From positions 744,001-808,000 of the forward strand of contig NZ_CANLVF010000003.1 in the NCBI RefSeq assembly GCF_947494555.1: DNA of 64,000 bases, in the 5' to 3' direction. This stretch comes from an uncultured Roseibium sp. (GTDB lineage Bacteria > Pseudomonadota > Alphaproteobacteria > Rhizobiales > Stappiaceae). The notes beneath the pieces are model-generated. The model was not told where the DNA came from, ran no database searches, and worked only from the letters and a program-made list of their open reading frames with translations. Position numbers and translations under genes: made by a program. Positions 19,724 through 31,065 of the stretch are shown one piece after another (the first letter of the stretch is position 1; each line of letters opens with the position of its first letter).

Positions 19724-20581
19724 ATGCTTGATCTCAATTGTCTGGAGAGCTTTATCGTTGCAGCTGAAACGCTGAACTTCACTGACGCGGCAGAGCGCCG
19801 CAACACCGTACAGTCCGCGATCAGCAATCATGTACGCAAGCTCGAGGACGAAACCGGCCGCACCCTGTTTGAGCGCGGGCGCGGACAAAGCATGCGGCTG
19901 ACACCGGAAGGGCACGCGCTTCTGGCTTACGCGCGCAGGATTCTGTCCTTGACCGATGAAGCCCTGACCACGGTGAAAAATTCGCGTTTCTCACGTGCAA
20001 TCCGACTTGGTACGACCGTCACTTTGGCTCAATCGGTGCTCCCGCCCGTGCTCAGTGCATTTTCGGAGCAAGAACAGGACTTCCAGATTCATATTCATTG
20101 CGGCCGCAGCAACGCATTGCTTGATCAGCTTGATGCGGGTGAAATCGACGTTGCCTTCATGTTGGATCAAGGCAAACGCACCGAACGTGTCTTTGCCGAA
20201 AGCACGCCCCTTGTCTGGGCGGGATGCGCAACTTTCAATCCCCAGGATTGGACCGATATTCCACTGGTCTTTCTGACCGACGGGCGCGATTTGAGACGGC
20301 ACGCGTTCGACGCTCTGGATCGGGCCAGGCGAACGGGTCACATTGCCCATCAAAGTCCACACCCGGTCGGCCTTAGGGCCTTTGTCCTTGCGGGGCTTGC
20401 ATTGACCGTCATGGTCAAGCCAGCCGTTACGCCACCTCTGAAGGTCTTTGGACCCGACGATGGTCTGCCACCGCTTGCAACCAGCGTGCTTTCGTTCTAC
20501 CGGCATTCCCGCCACAACACCCGGGAAGCAGACGTGCTTGCAGAAATTCTAAATCAGGAAGTCAGAAAACAGTCTTCATAG
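19724..20581 (+). CDS. LysR-family transcriptional regulator
   Basis: 285 residues. The N-terminal winged helix-turn-helix reads LDLNCLESFIVAAETLNFTD and SAISNHVRKLEDETGRTLFE, the standard LysR DNA-binding signature. A LysR substrate-binding domain follows from about residue 90. AAAGGAG sits 6 nt before the ATG. It is divergent from the TauE-like permease, with a 14-bp repeat between them, so it most likely regulates that gene in response to a small-molecule ligand, perhaps a sulfur compound (inference). Confidence 0.93.
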   Translation: MLDLNCLESFIVAAETLNFTDAAERRNTVQSAISNHVRKLEDETGRTLFERGRGQSMRLTPEGHALLAYARRILSLTDEALTTVKNSRFSRAIRLGTTVTLAQSVLPPVLSAFSEQEQDFQIHIHCGRSNALLDQLDAGEIDVAFMLDQGKRTERVFAESTPLVWAGCATFNPQDWTDIPLVFLTDGRDLRRHAFDALDRARRTGHIAHQSPHPVGLRAFVLAGLALTVMVKPAVTPPLKVFGPDDGLPPLATSVLSFYRHSRHNTREADVLAEILNQEVRKQSS

Positions 20582-20615
20582 TCCCTTGTCGCATACACCC
20601 AGAGGTGCGACGACA

Positions 20616-21560
20616 TCAGAGATTGAAGACGCGTGTCGGCTGAAAACGGCCCTTTTCGATCGAACCGATCGCCACCGGCACGCTGGCATGGCTGGCGAAA
20701 GCGACATCCGAATTCAACGGTGCCTCCCGACCACGCAGCAGGACTGCCATGCCCTTGCGGATCCTGGCCGCGTCGTCAAGCGAGACAGGCACTTCGACCA
20801 GTGCATCCATCGCCTCGCGCACAGGCAACACGAATTCTTCGACAAGAGCCTCAACGCCCTCACTTTCATCAAGTTCCGTCGACGCTTCCATCATGTCTTC
20901 GAAGTCTATCAGATCGTCTTCCCCAAAGGGACCGACCAGAAGGCGGCGCAGTTCGGTAACATGGCCGAACGTGCCGAGGCGGCGTCCAAGATCGCGCGCC
21001 AGTGCGCGGACATATGTGCCCTTGCCGCACTCTGCCTCAAAGACGGCGCGCTCCGCGTCCGGGCATTCCACAAGATCCAGGCGGTGGACATCGATCGGGC
21101 GGGCTTCCAATTTCACCGTTTCGCCATCGCGGGCCAGATCATAGGCTCGCTCGCCGGCGACCTTGATCGCCGAGAATTTCGGCGGCACCTGCATGATCGT
21201 GCCGGTAAATTCGCTCAAGACCGATCCAATTGCGTCAGCAGATGGCCGGGTTTCAGAAGTCGCGATGACCTCACCCTCGGTGTCATCCGTGTCGGTTTCA
21301 GTTCCCCAGGTCACTTCGAACCGGTAGACCTTGCGTCCGTCCATGACGAAGGGCACGGTCTTGGTTGCCTCGCCGAAGGCAACCGGCAACAGTCCTGACG
21401 CACGCGGGTCCAAAGTGCCTGCATGCCCGACCTTTTGCGGGGAGAAAATCCGCTTGATCTTGCCGAGCGCCTCGTTCGACGTGATGCCGTAAGGCTTGTC
21501 GAGCACCAGCCAGCCGTTGATGGCGTTCTTTTTTCTTTTGACCTGTTTCTGGCGAGCCAT
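20616..21560 (-). CDS. truB: tRNA pseudouridine(55) synthase
   Basis: Makes pseudouridine 55 in the T-loop of tRNAs. The 314-residue protein has the catalytic Asp in GHAGTLDPRASGLLPVAFGE, then the KVYRFEVTWGTETDTDDTEG stretch and the ECGKGTYVRALARDLG motif. The ATG at 21560 begins MARQKQVKRKKNAINGW. A TTG at 21596 would add 12 residues without family support. It is the last gene of the rimP-nusA-infB-rbfA cluster on this strand and converges with the LysR gene. Confidence 0.95.
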   Translation of the reverse strand: MARQKQVKRKKNAINGWLVLDKPYGITSNEALGKIKRIFSPQKVGHAGTLDPRASGLLPVAFGEATKTVPFVMDGRKVYRFEVTWGTETDTDDTEGEVIATSETRPSADAIGSVLSEFTGTIMQVPPKFSAIKVAGERAYDLARDGETVKLEARPIDVHRLDLVECPDAERAVFEAECGKGTYVRALARDLGRRLGTFGHVTELRRLLVGPFGEDDLIDFEDMMEASTELDESEGVEALVEEFVLPVREAMDALVEVPVSLDDAARIRKGMAVLLRGREAPLNSDVAFASHASVPVAIGSIEKGRFQPTRVFNL

Positions 21561-21634
21561 GTGTCCGCTTTGAATTCCAATGGACAGCACCTGCAACTGA
21601 GCTTTGGGTGCATTTGTCCCTGCTGCTGTCCTGT

Positions 21635-21752
21635 TGTCGTCCCGGTTCGAGCAAAGCGAGAGACCGGGATCCAGTAGTCTCGACGCCGAACTAAATCCAA
21701 GGCTACAGCTGAGGAAAGTGTTTACTGGATCCCTGCCTACGCAGGGATGACA
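21635..21752. repeat. Compact palindromic repeat element (REP/MITE-like)
   Basis: About 118 bp between truB and rbfA. The left arm folds through CCCGGT...ACCGGG, and the right arm through ATCCCTGC...GCAGGGAT. The arms are inverted copies of each other: GGGATCCAGTA near 21664 against TACTGGATCCC near 21723, with ends TGTCGTCCC and GGGATGACA differing at one position. There is no coding potential. The text resembles short dispersed repeats common in alphaproteobacterial genomes; copy number cannot be seen in this window. Confidence 0.65.
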
Positions 21753-21784
21753 ATCCTAACTGCCTATGCCTGGACCCCGTACAT

Positions 21785-22198
21785 TCAGTCGCCGTGATTT
21801 TCGTCTTTATCCAGATCCCGCGATACGCCTGGCGAATGAAGCAATGTGCCAATTCGGTCGTCGTCGTCGAAACGGGTGTCCAGAACGAAGCGCAGGTCCG
21901 GCATGTACTTCATTGTCAGACGGCGCGAAACCTGGCCGCGCAGATACTTGGCGCTGCGGTTCAACGCCTTTTCGACTTTCTCGGCATTTTTACCGCCAAG
22001 CGGCATGACAAGGCACGTCGCCAGACGAAGGTCCGGTGTCATTCGCACTTCGGGTATCGTGACAATGGCTCCGTCCAGATCCGGGTCGGAGAACTCGCCG
22101 CGTGTGAAAATGTCGGACAGTTCTTTGCGCACCGTTTCACCAACCTTGAGCTGGCGCTGAGACGGGCCACGGTTGTCCTGACCGTGATGTCTAGCCAT
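21785..22198 (-). CDS. rbfA: 30S ribosome-binding factor A
   Basis: Cold-shock-linked factor needed for late 16S rRNA processing and 30S maturation. The 137-residue product has the RbfA KH-like fold pattern: RQLKVGETVRKELSDIFTRG, VRMTPDLRLATCLVMPLGG and KYMPDLRFVLDTRFDDDDRI. The ATG at 22198 follows AAAGGA at 8 nt. A longer frame back to 22282 would run towards the infB stop and lacks family support. It lies between infB and truB in the conserved order. Confidence 0.95.
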   Translation of the reverse strand: MARHHGQDNRGPSQRQLKVGETVRKELSDIFTRGEFSDPDLDGAIVTIPEVRMTPDLRLATCLVMPLGGKNAEKVEKALNRSAKYLRGQVSRRLTMKYMPDLRFVLDTRFDDDDRIGTLLHSPGVSRDLDKDENHGD

Positions 22199-22299
22199 CT
22201 TAAATCCTTTTCGAGGCAGCACGGCCCCTGAAACAGACGGCGCCGGCGCGATCCCATTGAACCCCGCCGGCGCATTCGCCATTGTGTCTGATCCGGCGG

Positions 22300-25044
<2,745 letters not shown>

Positions 25045-25085
25045 ATTGCCTTCAGTCCTGCGCAACCGCCCTGCTATGCGTTGCT

Positions 25086-25709
25086 CTATTCGTCACTTGC
25101 TGCGGAATAACCGCGAAATCGTTCAATGTCACGCACTCGTGCAAGAAAGTTTTCGCTCGCCTGCCCTGCAAGCAGTGCAGCATGTATCACATTTGACCGG
25201 CCCAATGCCAAATCCATTTGGGTCGAATTGAACAAACGGACGATTTGACACCCGTTTGCCAGTTCTTCTCTTGCGGCGACCACAGCCGCCAGTTTTCGTA
25301 TCCCATCCTCGGCCGCATCCGAGGCGTGGATCAGTCCCGCAACGGCGTCCCGCCGCAAGGCTGCGTCTACTTTTGCGTAACCAGTGACGAGTTCACCGGC
25401 CTTGCGCGTCAGGGAAAGCGCCTGAAGCGCTGCCCGTTCAAGGAGCGCATCGACGCGATCTGCCAGTCCCGGTTCTGCCCGGGCTTCACATTTGAACCCC
25501 CGGCCAAACACCTTCTTCCGGTTCTTTTCTGCTGCAACGACACTTTCTCTCGTTGCCGTTACCCAAACGCCGCGCCCCGGAAGCACGCGTTTCAGGTCCG
25601 GAACCACCTCGCCCTCGGGATCGAGCACGAACCGGATCAGCAAATCGATCGGGTGAACCTCCCGCGTCACGGCGCATTGCCGTTCGGTTGGTTCATTCTT
25701 CCTTGGCAC
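25086..25709 (-). CDS. YlxR-family RNA-binding protein fused to an L7Ae-like domain
   Basis: 207 residues. The N-terminal half is a YlxR (DUF448) domain with [25 protein letters not shown] and a basic patch. The C-terminal half (about 100-200) looks like an L7Ae/YlxQ RNA-binding fold: [17 protein letters not shown], then [15 protein letters not shown]. In Firmicutes these are separate ylxR and ylxQ genes between nusA and infB; here one gene holds both. The start is GTG with AAGGAG at 7 nt. It is probably cotranscribed with nusA and infB. The biochemical role is unproven. Confidence 0.88.
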   Translation of the reverse strand: MPRKNEPTERQCAVTREVHPIDLLIRFVLDPEGEVVPDLKRVLPGRGVWVTATRESVVAAEKNRKKVFGRGFKCEARAEPGLADRVDALLERAALQALSLTRKAGELVTGYAKVDAALRRDAVAGLIHASDAAEDGIRKLAAVVAAREELANGCQIVRLFNSTQMDLALGRSNVIHAALLAGQASENFLARVRDIERFRGYSAASDE

Positions 25710-25799
25710 GCCGTTACTCCTTCGGACCAGTCGGACTCAATCCGGTCCGTCGGCGGTCAAACGATCAATTCACTTCCAAGCCTGAGGCCTTCACCTCAT

Positions 25800-27455
25800 T
25801 CATCCATTCAAAATGGCACCCGCCGGTGCTTCTTCTTCAGCCGTTTCCAAGACGTCGACAACGTCTTCCTCGATTTCCTCTACCTCAGCCGCCTGCGCGG
25901 CCAATTCTTCTTCCGTGACCCAGCCAGCGGCAAGACGTGCCGCCATGACAACGTTTTCCGCGTCCGCACGGGACAAGTCGAAAGCAGACAAAGTGCCTTC
26001 AAACCGCTTGGTTTCTCCGTCCTTGCGCTCCGTCCAGCCGACAAGGTCGTCCGCTGCGCACCCTGCAAGGTCTTCCATTGTCTTGATGTCGTCCTGACCA
26101 AGAGCGACGAGCATCGCCGTGGTCAGTCCGTCGATCGCGCGAAGATCGTCCGAAACTCCGAGCGCGATGCGTTCTTCATCGAGCTTGGCTTCCAGTTCGC
26201 CGAGATAGTCGCGGGCACGCGCCTGAATCTCAACAGCGGTATCGTCGTCGAAGCCTTCGATCATGGAGATTTCCTCAATCTCCACATAGGCGACTTCCTC
26301 CACGGAGGTAAAGCCTTCGGTCGCAAGCAGCTGACCCACCATCTCGTCGACGTTGAGAGCTTCCATGAACAGCTGTGAGCGTTCCAGGAATTCCTTCTGG
26401 CGACGATCCGATTCTTCCTGTTCGGTCATGATGTCGATCGCCCAGCCGGTCAGCTGAGAAGCGAGGCGAACGTTCTGGCCGCGCCGACCGATCGCAAGAG
26501 ACAATTGGTCATCTGGAACGACAACTTCAATACGTTCCGCATCTTCATCAAGAACGACTTTTGCAACTTCGGCAGGCTGCAACGCGTTGACGATAAATGT
26601 TGCAGGCTCCTCGTTCCACGGAATGATGTCGATCTTCTCGCCCTGCAGTTCGCCGACAACAGCCTGAACGCGGCTGCCGCGCATCCCTACGCAGGCGCCG
26701 ACCGGATCGATGGACGTGTCCTTGGAAATCACCGCGATCTTCGCGCGTGAGCCCGGGTCACGGGCAACGGACTTGATTTCGATCACACCATCATAGATTT
26801 CAGGTACTTCCTGCGCAAAAAGCTTTGCCATGAACTGCGGATGGGTCCGTGACAGGAAGATCTGCGGCCCACGCTGTTCGCGGCGCACATCGTAAATGAA
26901 TGCGCGAATGCGGTCGCCCGTCCGGAAGATTTCGCGAGGGATCAGTTCGTCCCTGCGTACAATGCCTTCACCGCGTCCGAGATCGACGATGACATTGCCG
27001 TATTCGGCACGCTTGACGACTCCGTTGATGACATCGCCGACACGATCCTTGAACTCATCGTATTGCCGGTCGCGTTCAGCTTCGCGCACCTTCTGGACGA
27101 TGACCTGCTTTGCAGACTGGGCCGCGATACGTCCAAAATCGAGCGGCGGCAGCGGCTCGGCGATAAAGTCACCGAGGCTTGCTTCAGGATTGCGAGCCGT
27201 CGCATCGCCAAGCGAGATCTCCGTGGAGACGTTTTCAACGGTTTCGACCACCTGCAGGAGGCGTTGTAAACGGATCTCGCCGGTCTTTGGATTGATTTCA
27301 GCGCGCACTTCGGTTTCGGTGCCGTATCGGGAACGGGCCGCCTTCTGGATCGCGTCTTCCATTGCATTGATCACGATCATCCGGTCGATCGACTTTTCCC
27401 GGGCGACCGCGTCAGCAATTTGCAGCAGTTCCAGCCGATTCGCGCTGATTGCCAT
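25800..27455 (-). CDS. nusA: Transcription termination/antitermination factor NusA
   Basis: RNA polymerase-bound elongation factor for pausing, termination and antitermination. The 551-residue protein has the N-terminal polymerase-binding domain (about 1-130) and an S1 domain (GDVINGVVKRAEYGNVIVDL). KH1/KH2 follow (GACVGMRGSRVQAVVGEL and LAIGRRGQNVRLAS). Helix-hairpin-helix repeats lie near 360-500, with an acidic Glu/Ala-rich tail. The ATG at 27455 lies 6 nt after AGGAG. It lies between rimP and ylxR. Confidence 0.97.
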   Translation of the reverse strand: MAISANRLELLQIADAVAREKSIDRMIVINAMEDAIQKAARSRYGTETEVRAEINPKTGEIRLQRLLQVVETVENVSTEISLGDATARNPEASLGDFIAEPLPPLDFGRIAAQSAKQVIVQKVREAERDRQYDEFKDRVGDVINGVVKRAEYGNVIVDLGRGEGIVRRDELIPREIFRTGDRIRAFIYDVRREQRGPQIFLSRTHPQFMAKLFAQEVPEIYDGVIEIKSVARDPGSRAKIAVISKDTSIDPVGACVGMRGSRVQAVVGELQGEKIDIIPWNEEPATFIVNALQPAEVAKVVLDEDAERIEVVVPDDQLSLAIGRRGQNVRLASQLTGWAIDIMTEQEESDRRQKEFLERSQLFMEALNVDEMVGQLLATEGFTSVEEVAYVEIEEISMIEGFDDDTAVEIQARARDYLGELEAKLDEERIALGVSDDLRAIDGLTTAMLVALGQDDIKTMEDLAGCAADDLVGWTERKDGETKRFEGTLSAFDLSRADAENVVMAARLAAGWVTEEELAAQAAEVEEIEEDVVDVLETAEEEAPAGAILNG

Positions 27456-27527
27456 ATTCCACTCCTCTTGCGCCAGCTTCATGCCTTGGTCGTTGTGGCG
27501 CGTTTGTCTTGGCCCCGAGCCGGATGC

Positions 27528-28121
27528 TCAGTTGGGCGTGTTGTCCTGTGTCAGGTCATCTTCCTGGCCACGGGCTGCGAGTGCAGCCTTTTCCGCCTGA
27601 AGAGCCGCGGTAATCAAATCGTCTGTCAGTACGAGCTTGGCTTCACCGATATTTTCAAGCGGCAGCAAGACGGTATCGTTCTCACCCTCGCGCGCATCCG
27701 GCACGCGCATCTGCGCCGCACCGTCCTGCGCTCCAAGCAGCGTACCGCGAAACCGTTTGCGGCCGTCCAGCATGACCTCCATTTCGACCTTCAGCTCGTG
27801 GCCGGCCCAGCGATCGAAGTCACCGGGGCGTACAAGTGGGCGGTCAATACCGGGGGAAGAAACTTCCAGGTGATAGGCCCGGTTGATCGGGTCCTCGACG
27901 TCCAGTGCCGGAGAAACAGCCCGGCTGATCGTCTCGCAATCCTCCACCGTCATCGTGCCGTCCGGACGCTCAGCCATGATCTGCAATGTGCAGCCATTGG
28001 CCGCGCTGATCTTGGTGCGCACAAGACGATAGCCGAGATCTTCGATCACCGGCTCAACAATCGCGGCAACACGGGCGTCAAGGCCCTGCTCCGTAACAAT
28101 TCTTGGTTCGTGTGCGCTCAC
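27528..28121 (-). CDS. rimP: Ribosome maturation factor RimP
   Basis: Binds the maturing 30S subunit. 197 residues, starting at a GTG 6 nt after AGGAG. Family landmarks are [14 protein letters not shown], the central [19 protein letters not shown], and [26 protein letters not shown]. It heads the rimP-nusA-ylxR-infB-rbfA-truB run, downstream of a terminator, so a promoter is expected within 28122-28230. Confidence 0.95.
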   Translation of the reverse strand: MSAHEPRIVTEQGLDARVAAIVEPVIEDLGYRLVRTKISAANGCTLQIMAERPDGTMTVEDCETISRAVSPALDVEDPINRAYHLEVSSPGIDRPLVRPGDFDRWAGHELKVEMEVMLDGRKRFRGTLLGAQDGAAQMRVPDAREGENDTVLLPLENIGEAKLVLTDDLITAALQAEKAALAARGQEDDLTQDNTPN

Positions 28122-28230
28122 ACTTGGCTCCTGTCAAAACCGTTTCCGGTCATAAGCATCAGATGCGCCCGATTGTCGGTCTACATGAGGCTATCCTGCT
28201 TCGTTCGTTGCTTCCGGCCTGTACTTAAGC

Positions 28231-28263
28231 AAAAAAGAGCGGGTCCCCGGCGGGCCCACTCTC
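28231..28263 (-). terminator. Rho-independent terminator between trmB and rimP
   Basis: Read leftward, GAGTGGGCCC pairs with GGACCCGCTC (two G-U) around a 5-nt loop and is followed by TTTTTTG. It lies about 145 bp after the trmB stop. It probably ends the metK-trmB transcript before the rimP promoter. No gene is visible in 28122-28407. Confidence 0.8.
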
Positions 28264-28407
28264 AAAGTGCTCTGATTAAGCCGTTTGAGGTGAAACACCG
28301 GCTGTATAACGCCAAAGCCTGCCGGAAAGCAAGTCTCCCGAACCGAATCCCAAAAAGAACTTGATCAAATATCGGCAGCGCATGATTGCCGGCGATGCAG
28401 AGACCGG

Positions 28408-29094
28408 TCAGATGCGCCGGAAAGTCAGATACCGCCCAATTCGGCCTTCGCGAATTGCCTTGGCTTCATATCGTGTCCCGGGCCACCCCTGCCACGGCTC
28501 CTTCCAGTCGCGCGCTCTTTCGGCACTCCATTGGAATGCCTCGTGATCGCGCAAATGCCGCAGCGTCCAGTCCACATAGGTATCAATGTCGCTCGCGAAC
28601 CTGAGTTCACTGCCCGGTCGCAAAACGCGCGCATAGCGATCCAGATTCTGCCGATTGATAAAGCGCCGTTTCCAGTGCCGCTTCTTTGGCCAGGGATCAG
28701 GGTAAAGCTGATAGGCAATATCGAGAGACGCGTCCGGAAGCCAGTCCAGCACATTTACCGCGTCATCCTCATATAACCTGACATTCCGCAGACCTTCGTC
28801 GACGACCGCGGCGAGTGCCTTGGCCATGCTGCCAACAAAAGGTTCAATTCCGATGAAGCCGGTTTCCGGACTTGTGCGGGCCCTGTGCAGCAGATGCTCG
28901 CCTCCACCAAAGCCGACTTCCAGACAGACAGTGTGCACGTCAGCGTCAAATAGGTCTTTCACATCGGAGGGGGCGGCTGCATTCAGGTCGAGCGCCAGAC
29001 GCGGCAGCTCCTTTTCCATCAACGCTTCTCGGCGCGGACTCAATGGCTTGCCCTTGCGGCGGCCAAAAAACGAACCTTCGTAACGGTCTGTCAT
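28408..29094 (-). CDS. trmB: tRNA (guanine(46)-N7)-methyltransferase
   Basis: SAM-dependent enzyme forming m7G46 in the tRNA variable loop. 228 residues with the SAM motif [14 protein letters not shown], the [13 protein letters not shown] block and the family motif [15 protein letters not shown]. The ATG at 29094 begins [19 protein letters not shown] at 29103 is weaker. It lies 91 bp downstream of metK, whose product supplies its methyl donor, and is probably on the same transcript. Confidence 0.96.
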   Translation of the reverse strand: MTDRYEGSFFGRRKGKPLSPRREALMEKELPRLALDLNAAAPSDVKDLFDADVHTVCLEVGFGGGEHLLHRARTSPETGFIGIEPFVGSMAKALAAVVDEGLRNVRLYEDDAVNVLDWLPDASLDIAYQLYPDPWPKKRHWKRRFINRQNLDRYARVLRPGSELRFASDIDTYVDWTLRHLRDHEAFQWSAERARDWKEPWQGWPGTRYEAKAIREGRIGRYLTFRRI

Positions 29095-29185
29095 CTTGAA
29101 CAAGTAAAGTCTTAATCAAGCAGACCGCCGGCGCATTACCGGCGATCCACTCCATGTTCCCGGGTTCTGTTCGCTTTGAACAGAT

Positions 29186-30358
29186 TTATCCAGCAAGCGG
29201 ACGCAGCGCGTCGACGAGATCGGTCTTTTCCCAGCTGAAGCCGCCATCGGCGTCCGGCTGACGGCCGAAGTGGCCATATGCAGCGGTGCGCTCGTAGATG
29301 GGGTTGTTGAGCTTCAGGTGCTCGCGAATACCACGCGGACTCAGACCCATGACCTCACGAAGTGTTGCTTCCAGCTTTGCTTCGTCGCAGCGTCCGCTCT
29401 GGTGCAGGTCGACGTAGACCGAGAGAGGTTCGGAAACACCGATTGCGTAAGACAGCTGGATCGTGCACCGGTCCGCCAGATCTGCCGCCACAACGTTCTT
29501 TGCAAGATACCTGGCTGCGTAGGCAGCAGAGCGGTCGACCTTGGTCGGGTCTTTACCGGAGAAAGCGCCGCCGCCATGTGGTGCCGCGCCGCCATAGGTA
29601 TCGACGATGATCTTGCGTCCGGTGAGGCCGGCATCGCCATCAGGACCGCCGATCACAAATGCACCCGTCGGGTTCACGTGCCATGCGGTTTCACCGCTGA
29701 TCCACCCGTCCGGGAGCGCCGTGCGGATGTAGGGCTCGACAATCCTGCGAACGTCTTCGGACGTCAGCGCCGGATCAAGGTGCTGCGTCGACAGCACGAT
29801 TGAAGTCGCTGCGACAGGCTTGCCGTTTTCGTAGCGGACCGTTACCTGGCTTTTCGCATCCGGGCCGAGAACCGGCTCCTTGCCGGACTTGCGCGCTTCA
29901 GCCAAAATCTGGAGAATCCTGTGAGAATACAGGATCGGGGCCGGCATCAACTCTTCGGTTTCACGGCATGCATAACCGAACATGATGCCCTGATCGCCAG
30001 CGCCCTCGTCCTTGTTGCCGCCAGCGTCCACACCCTGCGCAATGTGCGCGGACTGTGCGTGCAGATGAACCGCTACGTCGCAATTTTCCCAGTGGAAACC
30101 ATCCTGCTCGTAGCCGATATCCTTGACGGCCATGCGCGCAAGATGGGCGATGTATTCGTTGGTGATGCTCGCCGGTCCACGCGTTTCGCCTGCAATGACG
30201 ATTCGATTTGTCGTTGCCAGGGTTTCACAGGCAACACGCGCTTCGGGCATTTCTTTGAGATAAGCGTCGACAACTGCATCGGAAATGCGGTCGCAGACTT
30301 TGTCCGGGTGCCCTTCAGAAACAGACTCGGACGTGAATAGATAATTCTGACGTGCCAT
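29186..30358 (-). CDS. metK: S-adenosylmethionine synthetase
   Basis: Makes S-adenosylmethionine from methionine and ATP. 390 residues starting [20 protein letters not shown] with the conserved active-site His in GHPDK. Further motifs are DQGIMFGYA and the glycine-rich loop [19 protein letters not shown]. The ATG at 30358 is set by family alignment, with AAGGA about 11 nt upstream. The frame extends to 30427 without support. A perfect 12-bp hairpin lies just upstream. It is preceded on the same strand by an XRE regulator. Confidence 0.97.
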   Translation of the reverse strand: MARQNYLFTSESVSEGHPDKVCDRISDAVVDAYLKEMPEARVACETLATTNRIVIAGETRGPASITNEYIAHLARMAVKDIGYEQDGFHWENCDVAVHLHAQSAHIAQGVDAGGNKDEGAGDQGIMFGYACRETEELMPAPILYSHRILQILAEARKSGKEPVLGPDAKSQVTVRYENGKPVAATSIVLSTQHLDPALTSEDVRRIVEPYIRTALPDGWISGETAWHVNPTGAFVIGGPDGDAGLTGRKIIVDTYGGAAPHGGGAFSGKDPTKVDRSAAYAARYLAKNVVAADLADRCTIQLSYAIGVSEPLSVYVDLHQSGRCDEAKLEATLREVMGLSPRGIREHLKLNNPIYERTAAYGHFGRQPDADGGFSWEKTDLVDALRPLAG

Positions 30359-30388
30359 TGGCGATCGTCCTTCTGGGAATGAATATAA

Positions 30389-30418
30389 CTGAAGCGGCAA
30401 ATGACATTGCCGCTTCAG
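30389..30418 (-). promoter_or_regulatory. Perfect 12-bp hairpin upstream of metK
   Basis: Read leftward, CTGAAGCGGCAA and TTGCCGCTTCAG pair without mismatch around a 6-nt loop, 31 bp before the metK start. No strong T-run follows (TTATATTC). It could be a weak terminator for the upstream regulator gene or a metK leader structure. I could not match it to the SAM-II or SAM/SAH riboswitch patterns I know. Confidence 0.55.
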
Positions 30419-30467
30419 GTGCATCAATCTTAGATGTTTTTCGCCGCGTCAAGCGCAATATGAAAAA

Positions 30468-30875
30468 TTATCGGTCGTCACCTGCCAGCGAACGCACAAG
30501 ATCTACAATGCGGCGACGTACCTTCGGATCCTCGATCCGCACAAAGGCCTTGTTCAAAGACAACCCTTCAGAAGATGACAGGAAATCGACGACATAAGAG
30601 GTCGGCTGGGTTTCTCCAAACCCTTCAGCTTCCTCCGGCGTACCCGGAGCGTCCTCGAAAAAGAATGAAACCGGAACCTTCAGAATGGTCGCAATGTGCT
30701 GCAGGCGGCTGGCACCGATACGGTTGGTGCCCTTTTCGTATTTTTGAATCTGCTGGAAGGTGATGCCAAGGCTTTCACCCAGTTTTTCCTGGCTCATACC
30801 GAGCATCATCCGCCTCAGGCGAACTCGGCTACCTACATGTATGTCTATCGGGTTTGGAGACTTCTTACTGGGCAT
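30468..30875 (-). CDS. XRE-family transcriptional regulator (PraR/PhrR-like)
   Basis: 135 residues with one Cro/C1-type helix-turn-helix at about 13-75: VRLRRMMLGMSQEKLGESLG, then ITFQQIQKYEKGTNRIGASR. The tail holds VPVSFFFEDAPG. This text is very close to the rhizobial PraR/PhrR family, which includes repressors of quorum-sensing and biofilm genes; the function in this organism is inferred. Two TTGTACA motifs lie in the upstream gap and could be operators. It lies between lnt and metK on the same strand, as in related genomes. Confidence 0.9.
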   Translation of the reverse strand: MPSKKSPNPIDIHVGSRVRLRRMMLGMSQEKLGESLGITFQQIQKYEKGTNRIGASRLQHIATILKVPVSFFFEDAPGTPEEAEGFGETQPTSYVVDFLSSSEGLSLNKAFVRIEDPKVRRRIVDLVRSLAGDDR

Positions 30876-30923
30876 GTACGTCGCTCTTTCTTTTTCTTGC
30901 GGCGAATGTCCGCTCGTTTTCGA

Positions 30924-30996
30924 TTGTACAAGTTCCCCTTAGTCCTCCCACGAGACCTTGGAGATTGAAGCAAGCCCGCAACCCCTCACTTGTACA
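30924..30996. promoter_or_regulatory. Repeated TTGTACA motifs upstream of the XRE regulator
   Basis: ATTGTACAAGT (30922-30932) and ACTTGTACATG (30988-30998) share TTGTACA, 66 bp apart, in the gap between the XRE gene and lnt. The first is nearly palindromic. They are candidate operators, perhaps for autoregulation. The rest of 30876-31065 shows no gene. Confidence 0.35.
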
Positions 30997-31065
30997 TGAA
31001 TCAACCTTCAATCGGCTATTTCACGGTTGTATCACACTTTAATCACTCAACTCAAACAAAAAATA

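Noticed and set aside
30359-30467. SAM riboswitch before metK
   Set aside because: Only a simple perfect hairpin is present; I cannot see the pseudoknot layout of SAM-II or the conserved words of SAM/SAH riboswitches.
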